From Flavobacteriaceae bacterium UBA5079 (GTDB lineage: Bacteria > Bacteroidota > Bacteroidia > Flavobacteriales > Flavobacteriaceae), in the NCBI GenBank assembly GCA_002414705.1, contig DIAL01000127.1, positions 5,221-28,319 of the forward strand: a stretch of 23,099 nucleotides of DNA. Reading direction: 5' to 3'. Shown piece after piece: positions 1-7,177 of this stretch (positions within the stretch are counted from its first letter, which is position 1; each line of letters opens with the position of its first letter). The notes beneath the pieces are model-generated. The model did not search any database and was not told the DNA's origin. It saw nothing but the letters and a program-made list of their open reading frames with translations. The translations under genes and the position numbers were made by a program.

Positions 1-465
1 AAAGTGGAGGTTCGTGATGAAGCCTTAAAAAGTATACAAAAAGAAGCTGCCGATTCGTTAGGTGTCAAATGGTATTCATCACGAGAAGAAGTGATGGCTT
101 TGAGTAATGAAGAACAAGATAAATTTTTTGAATATTATGGCGATGTTGTTCGTTTAGCTAATGAAAAGGCTGAAACGATTGAAGGCTTTCCTCCTGCTGT
201 AAATGTTGCTGATTTTGTTGATCATATAGATTATATGGTTGATAAAATAGGTGTAAACCATGTTGGAATCAGTAGTGATTTTGATGGTGGTGGCGGAATT
301 GAGGGCTGGCGTGATGCATCTGAAACCTTTAATGTGACATTAGAATTAGTAAAACGTGGCTACACAGAAGCAGAAATCAGCAAGCTTTGGTCTGGTAATT
401 TATTACGTGTTTTGGATGATGTTCAGGCTGTTGCGGAAGATATACAAGTACAAATTAATCCATAA
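1..465 (+). CDS. Peptidase M19 (membrane/renal-type dipeptidase), C-terminal part
   Basis: The gene enters from the left edge, so only about the last 154 codons are present and the true start is outside the window. The visible part matches the C-terminal half of M19 dipeptidases, binuclear zinc enzymes that cleave dipeptides. The diagnostic segment is NHVGISSDFDG followed by a glycine run (about residues 85-99 of the visible part). Its Asp lies in the family's conserved HVGIGSDFDG-like active-site loop. Downstream, the KLWSGNLLRVLDDV segment corresponds to the conserved C-terminal helix (usually GGNFLRV). The reading frame is open from base 1 and ends in TAA, followed directly by a strong hairpin terminator. 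A signal peptide or lipobox cannot be judged because the N-terminus is missing. Confidence 0.9.
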   Translation, partial: KVEVRDEALKSIQKEAADSLGVKWYSSREEVMALSNEEQDKFFEYYGDVVRLANEKAETIEGFPPAVNVADFVDHIDYMVDKIGVNHVGISSDFDGGGGIEGWRDASETFNVTLELVKRGYTEAEISKLWSGNLLRVLDDVQAVAEDIQVQINP

Positions 466-478
466 TTAAGTTCAAACA

Positions 479-518
479 AAAAACAAGCATTGACAAATTT
501 TAATCAATGCTTGTTTTT
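479..518. terminator. Bidirectional intrinsic terminator between convergent genes
   Basis: A perfect 15-bp inverted repeat pairs 479-493 with 504-518 around a 10-nt loop (494-503). The core arm is ACAAGCATTGA. A T-run lies at the 3' side on the plus strand, and an A-run at the 5' side acts as a T-run on the minus strand. It sits between the ends of the M19 gene (plus) and the E1 gene (minus), so it can stop transcription from both. Confidence 0.85.
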
Positions 519-537
519 ACTTGGTATGGGATATTTT

Positions 538-2544
538 TTAATAAGCCAACAATTCTTTTAAAGCCGTTTCAAATTTCCCTTTCCCTAAATACTGTACTTC
601 CAATTGATTGATAAATGGAATAGGTGTTTCCATACTAGCCACACGTTTAACAGGTGCATCCAGATGTTCAAAACACGTTTCCATAATCATAGATGAAATA
701 TCTGAAGCAATACCACCAAATAACGAGTCTTCTTGTAAAATAATAGCACGACCCGTTTTTCTAACCGATTCAAAAATAGCCTCGGTATCCAATGGCTGTA
801 AACTACGTAAATCAATTAAATCAGCTTGAATTTCCGGATTATTGTCTAATGTCTCTAAAGCCCAATGAACAGCTGCTCCATAAGAAATGATGGTAACATC
901 TTTTCCTTCACGTAAACGTGCTGCTTTTCCAAATGGAATGGTAAAATAATCAGTTGGAACATCCTGACGGATACTTCTGTATAGGGCTTTGTGTTCAAAG
1001 AAAAGCACAGGATTTGGATCGTTTATAGCAGTTGCTAATAAACCTTTAGCATCATACGGAAATGCAGGATACACCACTTTTAAACCAGGTGTTTTGGTAA
1101 ACCAAGCCTCATTGGTTTGTGAATGAAAAGGTCCAGCTGCAACACCTGCACCACAGGGCATTCTAACAACTACATCAGCTTGTTGGTTCCAACGGTAATG
1201 GGATTTGGCTAAATAATTAACAATAGGATTAAAACCAGACGTTGCAAAATCAGCAAATTGCATTTCCATAACAGATTTCATACCAGATATAGAAAGTCCC
1301 ATGGCAGCTTCCACGATAGCGGATTCGCAAATAGGCGTATTTCTAACGCGTTCTTTACCAAAGGCATCTACAAAGCCATCGGTTATTTTAAAAACACCTC
1401 CATATTCAGCCACATCTTGACCCATAATAACTAAATCGTCATGACGTTCCATGGATTGTTTTAATCCTTCTGAAATAGCATCAATTAGTCGTATTTCTTC
1501 TGTGTTTGAATTTGGTTTAATTTCCTGATAATCATATTCTTTGTACACATCATCTAATTCAGTGCTTTCATTTGGAACTATGACATCTTCATCAAAAGCC
1601 ATCTGTAAATGCTCATTAATTTCATGAACAATAGCTTCCTTCATTTTTACTTCATCTACTTCATTTAGAATATTTTCATCTTTCAAAAAGGCTTGAAAAT
1701 TTTCTAATGGATCTTTCTTTGCCCACATATCTAATAAGTCTTGTGGTACATATTTAGTACCACTCGCCTCTTCATGACCACGCATTCTAAACGTTTTAAA
1801 CTCAATTAAAATAGGGCGTGGATTTTGGCGAACACTTTCTGCTAAATCACGCATCTTCGTGTAGACTTCTACAATGTTATTTCCATCAATAATATGCGAT
1901 TCCATACCATAACCAATGCCACGATCAGCAATATTCTCACAATTATATTGTTCGCTAGTTGGTGTAGATAAACCGTAACCATTATTTTCAACACAAAATA
2001 AAACGGGTAGTTGCCAAACAGACGCCACGTTTAAAGCTTCGTGAAAATCGCCTTCACTCGTGCCGCCTTCGCCAGTAAAAACAGCTGTAACTTGGTTTAA
2101 ATTTTTAAGTTTACTTGCTAATGCAATCCCATCAGCCACGCCTAATTGTGGACCTAAATGCGAAATCATACCAACAATTTTATATTCTTGTGTCCCAAAA
2201 TGAAACGAACGATCACGACCTTTAGTAAAGCCATTTGCTTTTCCCTGCCACTGACTAAATAAACGATATAAAGGAATATCACGTGTGGTGAAAACCCCTA
2301 AATTTCGGTGCATTGGTAAAATATATTCATCTAAATTCAAAGCCATAGTAACACCAATAGATATAGCTTCTTGGCCAATACCAGAAAACCATTTAGAAAT
2401 GCGCCCTTGACGTAATAGAATTAACATTTTTTCTTCAATTAAACGCGGTTTTAACATGCGTTTGTAGAGTTCTAATAATTCATTGCTATTAAGACCTGAT
2501 TTATTAAAGGCTATATTACTCATAGATGATACTGTATTTCTCAT
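538..2544 (-). CDS. Fused 2-oxoacid dehydrogenase E1 alpha/beta subunit (branched-chain 2-oxoacid type)
   Basis: A 668-residue protein carrying both halves of the thiamine-diphosphate-dependent E1 of a 2-oxoacid dehydrogenase complex. It decarboxylates the 2-oxoacid and passes the acyl group to lipoyl-E2. The alpha half covers about residues 20-330. It contains the thiamine diphosphate motif starting GEGGTSEGDFHEA at 158 and ending in Asn-Asn at 187-188; GEG rather than GDG is common in branched-chain E1. RMRGHEEASGT (253-263) is the conserved loop near the active site. The beta half starts near residue 350 (IRLIDAISEGL) and includes the GQDVAEYGGVF, FADFATSGFNPIVN and HSQTNEAWF segments. The single-chain arrangement is common in Bacteroidota. 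No E2 or E3 gene lies nearby. The start at 2544 lies 13 bases after a TATATTTG box; a second Met at codon 8 (2523) is an alternative. Substrate (branched-chain versus pyruvate) is inferred only. Confidence 0.93.
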   Translation of the reverse strand: MRNTVSSMSNIAFNKSGLNSNELLELYKRMLKPRLIEEKMLILLRQGRISKWFSGIGQEAISIGVTMALNLDEYILPMHRNLGVFTTRDIPLYRLFSQWQGKANGFTKGRDRSFHFGTQEYKIVGMISHLGPQLGVADGIALASKLKNLNQVTAVFTGEGGTSEGDFHEALNVASVWQLPVLFCVENNGYGLSTPTSEQYNCENIADRGIGYGMESHIIDGNNIVEVYTKMRDLAESVRQNPRPILIEFKTFRMRGHEEASGTKYVPQDLLDMWAKKDPLENFQAFLKDENILNEVDEVKMKEAIVHEINEHLQMAFDEDVIVPNESTELDDVYKEYDYQEIKPNSNTEEIRLIDAISEGLKQSMERHDDLVIMGQDVAEYGGVFKITDGFVDAFGKERVRNTPICESAIVEAAMGLSISGMKSVMEMQFADFATSGFNPIVNYLAKSHYRWNQQADVVVRMPCGAGVAAGPFHSQTNEAWFTKTPGLKVVYPAFPYDAKGLLATAINDPNPVLFFEHKALYRSIRQDVPTDYFTIPFGKAARLREGKDVTIISYGAAVHWALETLDNNPEIQADLIDLRSLQPLDTEAIFESVRKTGRAIILQEDSLFGGIASDISSMIMETCFEHLDAPVKRVASMETPIPFINQLEVQYLGKGKFETALKELLAY

Positions 2545-2557
2545 GAAATTTGTTTGT

Positions 2558-2590
2558 CAAATATACTATAAATTGATAATTACAAATATA
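2558..2590 (-). promoter_or_regulatory. Promoter of the E1 gene (tandem TATATTTG boxes)
   Basis: Read on the minus strand, TATATTTG occurs at 2590-2583 and again at 2565-2558, with 17 bases between them. Both match the Bacteroidota -7 consensus TAnnTTTG. The TTG at the end of the upstream copy is exactly 17 bases before the second box, so it could serve as the -33 element of that promoter. The second box lies 13 bases before the ATG at 2544. Either one or both boxes may be used. Confidence 0.6.
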
Positions 2591-2632
2591 AATCTTACTA
2601 TAAATAGTATTCCAAACTTTATAATGTTTTCG

Positions 2633-2640
2633 TACATTTG
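2633..2640 (+). promoter_or_regulatory. -7 box of the 2669-6604 operon promoter
   Basis: TACATTTG is an exact match to TAnnTTTG and ends 28 bases before the ATG at 2669. There is no clear TTG at the expected -33 position. Because it lies downstream of the ATG of the longest open frame (2483), it supports translation starting at 2669. Confidence 0.55.
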
Positions 2641-2668
2641 TAATACTTACTTATTAAATAATATCCTT

Positions 2669-3619
2669 ATGAATACCATACCAAGTGTTAATTTAAAAGA
2701 TTTTACATCAGGCGACCCAAAACGCAAACAGCAATTTGTAGATGCTATAGGAAAGGCTTACGAAGAAATTGGATTTGTTGCTTTAAAAGGACACTTTTTA
2801 GATGATAAACTCGTTGATAATTTATACGGAGAAGTGAAAAACTTTTTCGATTTACCAGTTGAAACAAAACAAAAATATGAAATAGAAGGTATTGGTGGTC
2901 AACGTGGTTATATTTCTTTTGGAAAAGAAAGCGCAAAGGGTAAAAAGGAAGGCGATTTAAAAGAATTTTGGCACTTTGGACAGTTTGTAGAAAATAATCC
3001 GAAATTGGAAGCAGAATATCCTAAAAATGTAGAAGTTGAAGAGTTGCCTGAATTTAATAAAGCAGGTAAAGAAACCTACCGCATGCTTGAGAAAACAGCA
3101 AAATATGTATTACGTGCTTTGGCTTTGCATCTTAATTTAGAAGAAACCTATTTTGATAATTATATTCATAATGGAAACAGTATTTTACGTCCTATCCATT
3201 ATCCGCCTATTATAGACGAACCAAAAAATGCCGTTCGAGCAGCTGCTCATGGAGATATCAACCTAATTACTTTATTAATGGGTGCGCAAGGACGAGGCTT
3301 ACAAGTACAAAACCATAAAGGCGAATGGTTGGATGCCATTGCTGAACCAGACGAATTAATGATAAATGTGGGTGATATGTTATCGCGCCATACCAACAAT
3401 AAATTAAAATCTACTATTCACCGCGTTATTAATCCACCAAGAGAACTCTGGGGAACATCACGCTATTCTATTCCGTTTTTTATGCATCCTGTAAGTGATA
3501 TGAAATTAGATGTTTTAGAAAGTTGTATTGATGCCGAAAACCCAAAGCAATTTAATGATATTACTGCTGGCGAATTTTTAAATGAACGCCTAATAGAATT
3601 GGGATTAATTAAAAAATAA
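2669..3619 (+). CDS. Isopenicillin-N-synthase-like 2-oxoglutarate/Fe(II) oxygenase family protein
   Basis: A 316-residue protein of the non-heme iron dioxygenase family (isopenicillin N synthase / gibberellin oxidase type). The N-terminal DIOX_N-like region (residues 1-110) includes AYEEIGFVALKGH. The double-stranded beta-helix core has the 2-His-1-carboxylate triad as AAHGD (His194, Asp196) and TIHRV (His251), followed by RYSIPFF with the Arg-x-Ser pair (Arg265, Ser267) that binds the co-substrate carboxylate in this family. The substrate cannot be predicted. The frame is open back to 2483, but the upstream codons overlap the divergent promoter region and encode unfamily-like sequence. The ATG at 2669 follows a TACATTTG box and starts the conserved domain. 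It is first in a tight operon; the next gene starts 2 bases after its stop. Confidence 0.9.
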   Translation: MNTIPSVNLKDFTSGDPKRKQQFVDAIGKAYEEIGFVALKGHFLDDKLVDNLYGEVKNFFDLPVETKQKYEIEGIGGQRGYISFGKESAKGKKEGDLKEFWHFGQFVENNPKLEAEYPKNVEVEELPEFNKAGKETYRMLEKTAKYVLRALALHLNLEETYFDNYIHNGNSILRPIHYPPIIDEPKNAVRAAAHGDINLITLLMGAQGRGLQVQNHKGEWLDAIAEPDELMINVGDMLSRHTNNKLKSTIHRVINPPRELWGTSRYSIPFFMHPVSDMKLDVLESCIDAENPKQFNDITAGEFLNERLIELGLIKK

Positions 3620-3621
3620 AC

Positions 3622-3951
3622 ATGGATTTACAGGATCAGTTAAAAAACCTTTTTCCAGAACATGTAGAGGAAACATCTGAAAACGCAACCGACACCAATA
3701 ATGGTTTGTGGATTCAAGATGATCCCATATTGTGCAAATATGAAAAACGCAAAGGCAAACCCATTACTATTATTGATGGTTATACTGGAGCTACCGAAGA
3801 TTTTAAAGCTTTGGCAAAAGAACTGAAAACAACTTTAAGCGTTGGAGGTAGTTTTAAAGACGATAAAATTATTATTCAAGGTGATTATCGCGATAAAATT
3901 ATGGCTATTTTAAAAGAAAAAGGCTTTCAAGTTAAACGCGTTGGTGGCTGA
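3622..3951 (+). CDS. SUI1/eIF1-like translation initiation factor (YciH family)
   Basis: A 109-residue protein with a SUI1 domain over about residues 36-107. The basic strand CKYEKRKGKPITIIDGY is followed by the helix TEDFKALAKELKTTL, then SVGGSFKDDKIIIQGDY and a final helix ending GFQVKRVGG, which is the order seen in eIF1 and bacterial YciH. In eukaryotes eIF1 checks start-codon selection. In bacteria YciH has been linked to initiation fidelity and translation inhibition under stress, but its role here is unknown. The first 35 residues are acidic and look disordered. The gene begins 2 bases after the oxygenase stop, and its TGA shares one base with the ATG of the next gene, which suggests translational coupling. 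Confidence 0.92.
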   Translation: MDLQDQLKNLFPEHVEETSENATDTNNGLWIQDDPILCKYEKRKGKPITIIDGYTGATEDFKALAKELKTTLSVGGSFKDDKIIIQGDYRDKIMAILKEKGFQVKRVGG

Positions 3952-4877
3952 TGAATAAAGACATTCTTCATATTACAAATGGCAATCATTTAACTGACTA
4001 TTTAAAAGATTTAGAGATAGAAGGCGCCTTTTTAACATGGCAAGAAATGTTATGTGAAGGTCCTACTCTAACACAAATAGATTCGCAGCAATTTATAGAT
4101 ACACGTAAAGACTTTCTTAAAAATGTGTATGCCATAGATGTCAACGAAGACGAGATAAAAAACGAATTAGCTATTTTAAATAATCCCGATAACTTTTCTG
4201 AAATTATACTTTGGTTTGAATTCGATTTATTTTGCCATATCAATTTATTGGGAGTCATTAAATTGCTTCAAGAAAAGCATATTAATTTACCTATTTTCCT
4301 AGTCTGTAGTGGTAGAATTGAAGGTGAAAAGAATTTAAAAGGCTTATCAGAATTAACATCTGAACAACTTTTAAATCATTATGATAATAAAGTTCGTTTA
4401 TTGGATTCAGATCTTGATTTAGCAAGAATTATCTGGCATATTTACTGCGGAAAAGATCATAATTTGCTAAAACCTTTCATCTTAAAAAATTCATCATTTA
4501 TATATTTAAATAGTTGTTTAAAAGCACATTTAAAACGTTTTCCAAATTTAAAAAATGGGTTGAATGTTTTAGAAGAAAATATCTTATCCATCATTCGTGA
4601 TAAAGACGTTAAATCTAAAGGTCATTTAATTGGTTATGCTTTAAATTTTCAAGGATATTATGGGTATGGTGACATTCAAATACTTCGTATTATAGATTTA
4701 TTAGCTATATTTTATGAAGAAACAGAAACACGTATTACACTAAACCGTAAAGGGCATGAAGCATTAATTGGCATTCATAATTTTGCATCAGAAATCAATG
4801 ATACTATAACGTTTGGTGGAATAAACAGAATGGATTATTACTTTAGCACCAAACAAAACGAACTTATAAAAAAATAA
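3951..4877 (+). CDS. DUF1835 domain-containing protein
   Basis: A 308-residue cytoplasmic protein of unknown function. The N-terminus has the DUF1835 signature: LHITNGNHLTDYL (residues 6-18) followed by the W-x-E-x-L-x-E-G-P pattern (WQEMLCEGP, 30-38). A hydrophobic strand-helix region follows (EIILWFEFDLFCHINLL, about 83-99). The C-terminal third contains an LNRKGHEAL segment (about 264-272) like the end of other DUF1835 proteins and reminiscent of a winged-helix element. No catalytic motif is evident and there is no signal peptide or membrane segment. The start overlaps the SUI1 stop by one base (TGATG), so it is almost certainly co-translated with it. Confidence 0.82.
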   Translation: MNKDILHITNGNHLTDYLKDLEIEGAFLTWQEMLCEGPTLTQIDSQQFIDTRKDFLKNVYAIDVNEDEIKNELAILNNPDNFSEIILWFEFDLFCHINLLGVIKLLQEKHINLPIFLVCSGRIEGEKNLKGLSELTSEQLLNHYDNKVRLLDSDLDLARIIWHIYCGKDHNLLKPFILKNSSFIYLNSCLKAHLKRFPNLKNGLNVLEENILSIIRDKDVKSKGHLIGYALNFQGYYGYGDIQILRIIDLLAIFYEETETRITLNRKGHEALIGIHNFASEINDTITFGGINRMDYYFSTKQNELIKK

Positions 4878-4880
4878 AAC

Positions 4881-5753
4881 ATGCCTATAAAAGAATCTGA
4901 ACTGATATTAAATCCAGATGGTAGCGTATATCATCTTAATTTAAAACCAGAACATATTGCAGATACCATTATTTTTGTTGGTGATCAAGATCGTGTAGAA
5001 AAAATAACCAAACACTTCGATTCTATTGAATTTTCAATACAAAAGCGTGAATTTAAAACGCAAACAGGTGTTTATAAAGGCAAACGCTTATCCGTAATTT
5101 CAACAGGAATTGGTCCAGATAATATAGATATTGTCATGAATGAGTTGGATGCATTGGTAAATATAGATTTACAAACACGCCAACTTAAAGATGAATTAAC
5201 ATCCTTAACCATTGTTCGTGTTGGTACATCAGGATCGCTTCAACATGATATTCCAGTTAACAGTTTTGTAATAGGTTCTCATGGTTTAGATTTAACTGGT
5301 TTACTTCATTTTTATCAGATAGACACTATTTCAAATCCTGAAATTGAAAATGCTTTTATAAAACATACTGATTGGGACAAAAAGAAGGCAAGACCCATTT
5401 TAATAACAAATAGTCAATTATTAGAAACCCATTTTACATCCGAGAGAACACATACCGGAATCACAGCAACAGCTGTTGGATTTTACGGTCCACAAGGTCG
5501 TGTACTGCGTTTACCTATTCACGATGCTTATTTAAATGGGAAAATGGATTCCTTTGAATATAAAAATAATCGGATTACTAATTTAGAAATGGAAACATCT
5601 GCAATTTACGGGTTATCTAAATTATTAGGACATCATGCATTATCACTTAATGCCATAATTGCCAACAGACCAAACGGAACGTTTAGCGAAAACCCGAAAA
5701 AAGTAGTTGAGGATTTAATAACATACACCTTGGGTAAATTAGTAACATTATGA
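4881..5753 (+). CDS. Nucleoside phosphorylase, uridine-phosphorylase-like
   Basis: A 290-residue member of the PNP/UDP phosphorylase superfamily, which splits nucleosides with phosphate to base plus ribose-1-phosphate. Visible motifs are IFVGDQDRV (31-39, phosphate side), STGIGPDN (74-81), VRVGTSGSLQ (112-121) and NLEMETSAIYGLS (234-246), where Glu-Met-Glu binds the ribose. FYGPQGR (201-207) matches the Gln-x-Arg uracil-recognition motif of uridine phosphorylases, so uridine or deoxyuridine is the best substrate guess (inference). Length is near normal for the family. It starts 3 bases after the DUF1835 stop and overlaps the next gene by 4 bases (ATGA). Confidence 0.88.
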   Translation: MPIKESELILNPDGSVYHLNLKPEHIADTIIFVGDQDRVEKITKHFDSIEFSIQKREFKTQTGVYKGKRLSVISTGIGPDNIDIVMNELDALVNIDLQTRQLKDELTSLTIVRVGTSGSLQHDIPVNSFVIGSHGLDLTGLLHFYQIDTISNPEIENAFIKHTDWDKKKARPILITNSQLLETHFTSERTHTGITATAVGFYGPQGRVLRLPIHDAYLNGKMDSFEYKNNRITNLEMETSAIYGLSKLLGHHALSLNAIIANRPNGTFSENPKKVVEDLITYTLGKLVTL

Positions 5754-6604
5754 ATACTATAAATATAGGTGGTGTTCCAGAGCATTTTAATCTTGCTTGG
5801 TATTTAACGCTTAAAAATGGCGATTATAAGCAGGAAAACATCAATTTACGTTGGCATGGTTATCATGGAGGAACTGGTGCTATGTGCAAAGCCTTAAGGA
5901 ATGACGATATTGATATAGCCGTTATATTAACTGAAGGTATTATTAAAGATATTATTGAAGGAAATAAATCTAAAATTGTTCAAACTTTCGTTCAAACACC
6001 ATTAATTTGGGGAATTCATGTAGGAGCAAATTCTCACTATCAATCACTTAATGATTTAAAAGGAACTAAAGCAGCAATTAGTCGTTATGGTTCTGGATCG
6101 CATTTAATGGCTTATATAAATGCTGAAAATAATAATTGGGATTTATCAAAAGACCTACAATTTGAAGTCGTTAAAAATTTAGATGGTGCTGTTAATGCAC
6201 TTACAAGTGGAACTGCTGATTATTTTATGTGGGAAAAATTCATGACTAAACCCATAGTAGATAAAGGTGTTTTTAGACGTTTAGGAAATTGTCCTACACC
6301 TTGGCCTTGTTTCGTTATTGCAGTTAGTGATAATTTTATTGCAAATCATTCAGACGAATTACAAACCATTTTAAGCATCATTAATAAATCCACTAAAAAC
6401 TTCAAGTCTATCCCTAATATAGATCAGGTTATTGCTACACGATACGACCAGAAATTAGAAGACGTTCAAGAATGGTTATCATTAACGGAGTGGTCGCAAA
6501 GCTCTATAAATGAAGACACTATAGATAATATTCAAAAACATTTATTTGCGTTGGATATCATTCCTAAAACCGTGTCGTACAATACATTGGTACATAATTT
6601 ATAA
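5750..6604 (+). CDS. Substrate-binding-protein-like protein without signal peptide (NMT1/SsuA-like fold)
   Basis: A 284-residue protein resembling type II periplasmic binding proteins of the SsuA/NMT1/ThiY kind. The first strand is INIGGVPEHFNLAWYLTL (4-21), followed by HGYHGGTGAMCKALRNDDIDIAVILTEG, the hinge strand near IWGIHVGANS, and the DLKGTKAAISRYGSGSHLMAY helix/strand (about 104-124) where ligand would sit. TSGTADYFMWEKFM (about 151-164) is the second-lobe element. It starts directly with the first beta strand: no signal peptide, lipobox or transmembrane segment. No ABC permease or ATPase is adjacent. The start is fixed by the ATGA overlap with the phosphorylase gene. It may be a cytoplasmic enzyme or ligand sensor; function is not known. 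Confidence 0.82.
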   Translation: MNTINIGGVPEHFNLAWYLTLKNGDYKQENINLRWHGYHGGTGAMCKALRNDDIDIAVILTEGIIKDIIEGNKSKIVQTFVQTPLIWGIHVGANSHYQSLNDLKGTKAAISRYGSGSHLMAYINAENNNWDLSKDLQFEVVKNLDGAVNALTSGTADYFMWEKFMTKPIVDKGVFRRLGNCPTPWPCFVIAVSDNFIANHSDELQTILSIINKSTKNFKSIPNIDQVIATRYDQKLEDVQEWLSLTEWSQSSINEDTIDNIQKHLFALDIIPKTVSYNTLVHNL

Positions 6605-6889
6605 TTATTACATATTCTTAATTCAGAGGAAATTACTATGTTTTTACTTCAATTCGGTAAATAAATTAGTAGTAAATTGATAAATGAAGTATTAACTCGA
6701 AATAACGATTAGCTTGATTTTGAATAGTATGAGAGAAAAGTTAAAATAGCATCTATTTGAGCTATTATATTTTAATTTCTTTAATAAATCCTGACTATTT
6801 TCACTGAAATCATCTAGTAATCACGTCTTTAAAAACGAACATTACATCGATAAATGTTAAAATTCTTTTAATTTTTGAGTTAATTGACA
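6605..6889. other. AT-rich intergenic region without a convincing gene
   Basis: The stretch from the end of the five-gene operon to the promoter box at 6890 holds no supportable coding region. A short hairpin pairs 6745-6750 (AATAGC) with 6761-6766 (GCTATT) and is followed by an AT-rich tract. It might act as a weak terminator for the operon, but it is too short to be sure. Confidence 0.4.
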
Positions 6890-6897
6890 TATATTTG
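6890..6897 (+). promoter_or_regulatory. -7 box upstream of the small membrane protein gene
   Basis: TATATTTG matches TAnnTTTG and ends 30 bases before the ATG at 6928. A TTG lies at 6875-6877, but with 12 bases of spacing it is too close for a usual -33 element. Confidence 0.45.
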
Positions 6898-6927
6898 GGC
6901 TTTAAGCAAAACCAAAACTCATCGCTT

Positions 6928-7113
6928 ATGCTATTAACGATTACTATTATACTCTCTTTTTTGGTTGCAGTTAATTTTATATTATTAATCTTTAGTTGTA
7001 ATAAAACAACTAAACGTGCAAACCAAAAACCTGAAAACCGACCAACATTTATTGTATCCAAAAACATAGGTGTTTCTTCTGATTCAGCACAGCTTGCAGC
7101 TACCGGAAGTTAA
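6928..7113 (+). CDS. Small single-pass membrane protein, hypothetical
   Basis: A 61-residue protein starting at ATG 6928; an in-frame TTG at 6895 lies inside the predicted -7 box and is an unlikely start. Residues 2-23 are a continuous hydrophobic helix (LLTITIILSFLVAVNFILLI). It is followed by FSCNKTTKR, a positive cluster suggesting the C-terminal tail faces the cytoplasm. The tail ends QLAATGS. Codon use looks like the neighbours, and the gene has its own promoter-like box. The Cys after the helix does not sit in a proper lipobox (Phe at -2). I do not recognise a family and assign no function. An antisense frame over the same region looks like a shadow. Confidence 0.6.
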   Translation: MLLTITIILSFLVAVNFILLIFSCNKTTKRANQKPENRPTFIVSKNIGVSSDSAQLAATGS

Positions 7114-7148
7114 AAATTTGATTTCTCTTATTCACGCAACCTTTTTCA

Positions 7149-7156
7149 TATTTTTG
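7149..7156 (+). promoter_or_regulatory. -7 box upstream of the secreted protein gene at 7178
   Basis: TATTTTTG matches TAnnTTTG and ends 21 bases before the ATG at 7178. No TTG stands at the usual -33 distance. Confidence 0.45.
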
Positions 7157-7177
7157 CATCTATAGATAAAACTAAAT

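Noticed and set aside
4..6. GTG at position 4 as a start for the M19 gene
   Set aside because: The frame is open through base 1, and the visible part is only the C-terminal portion of the family, so the gene is cut by the window edge.
608..829. Plus-strand open frame of 73 codons inside the E1 gene
   Set aside because: It is a shadow frame of a strongly supported gene, with no domain, promoter or leader of its own.
2483..2668. N-terminal extension of the oxygenase frame back to 2483
   Set aside because: It overlaps the start of the divergent E1 gene and both promoter regions, and the extra residues do not look like the family. ATG 2669 follows a good -7 box.
4561..4877. Possible helix-turn-helix DNA-binding domain in the C-terminus of the DUF1835 protein
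   Set aside because: The winged-helix resemblance is weak by eye and no basic recognition helix is clear, so no DNA-binding role is claimed.
6636..6662. Eight-codon frame MFLLQFGK preceded by a GAGGAAAT sequence
   Set aside because: The purine-rich sequence is at an acceptable distance, but the frame is too short and has no promoter box or context to support it.
6810..7067. Minus-strand 85-codon frame opposite the small membrane protein
   Set aside because: The plus strand has the promoter box, clear start and hydrophobic helix. The minus frame shows no family features.
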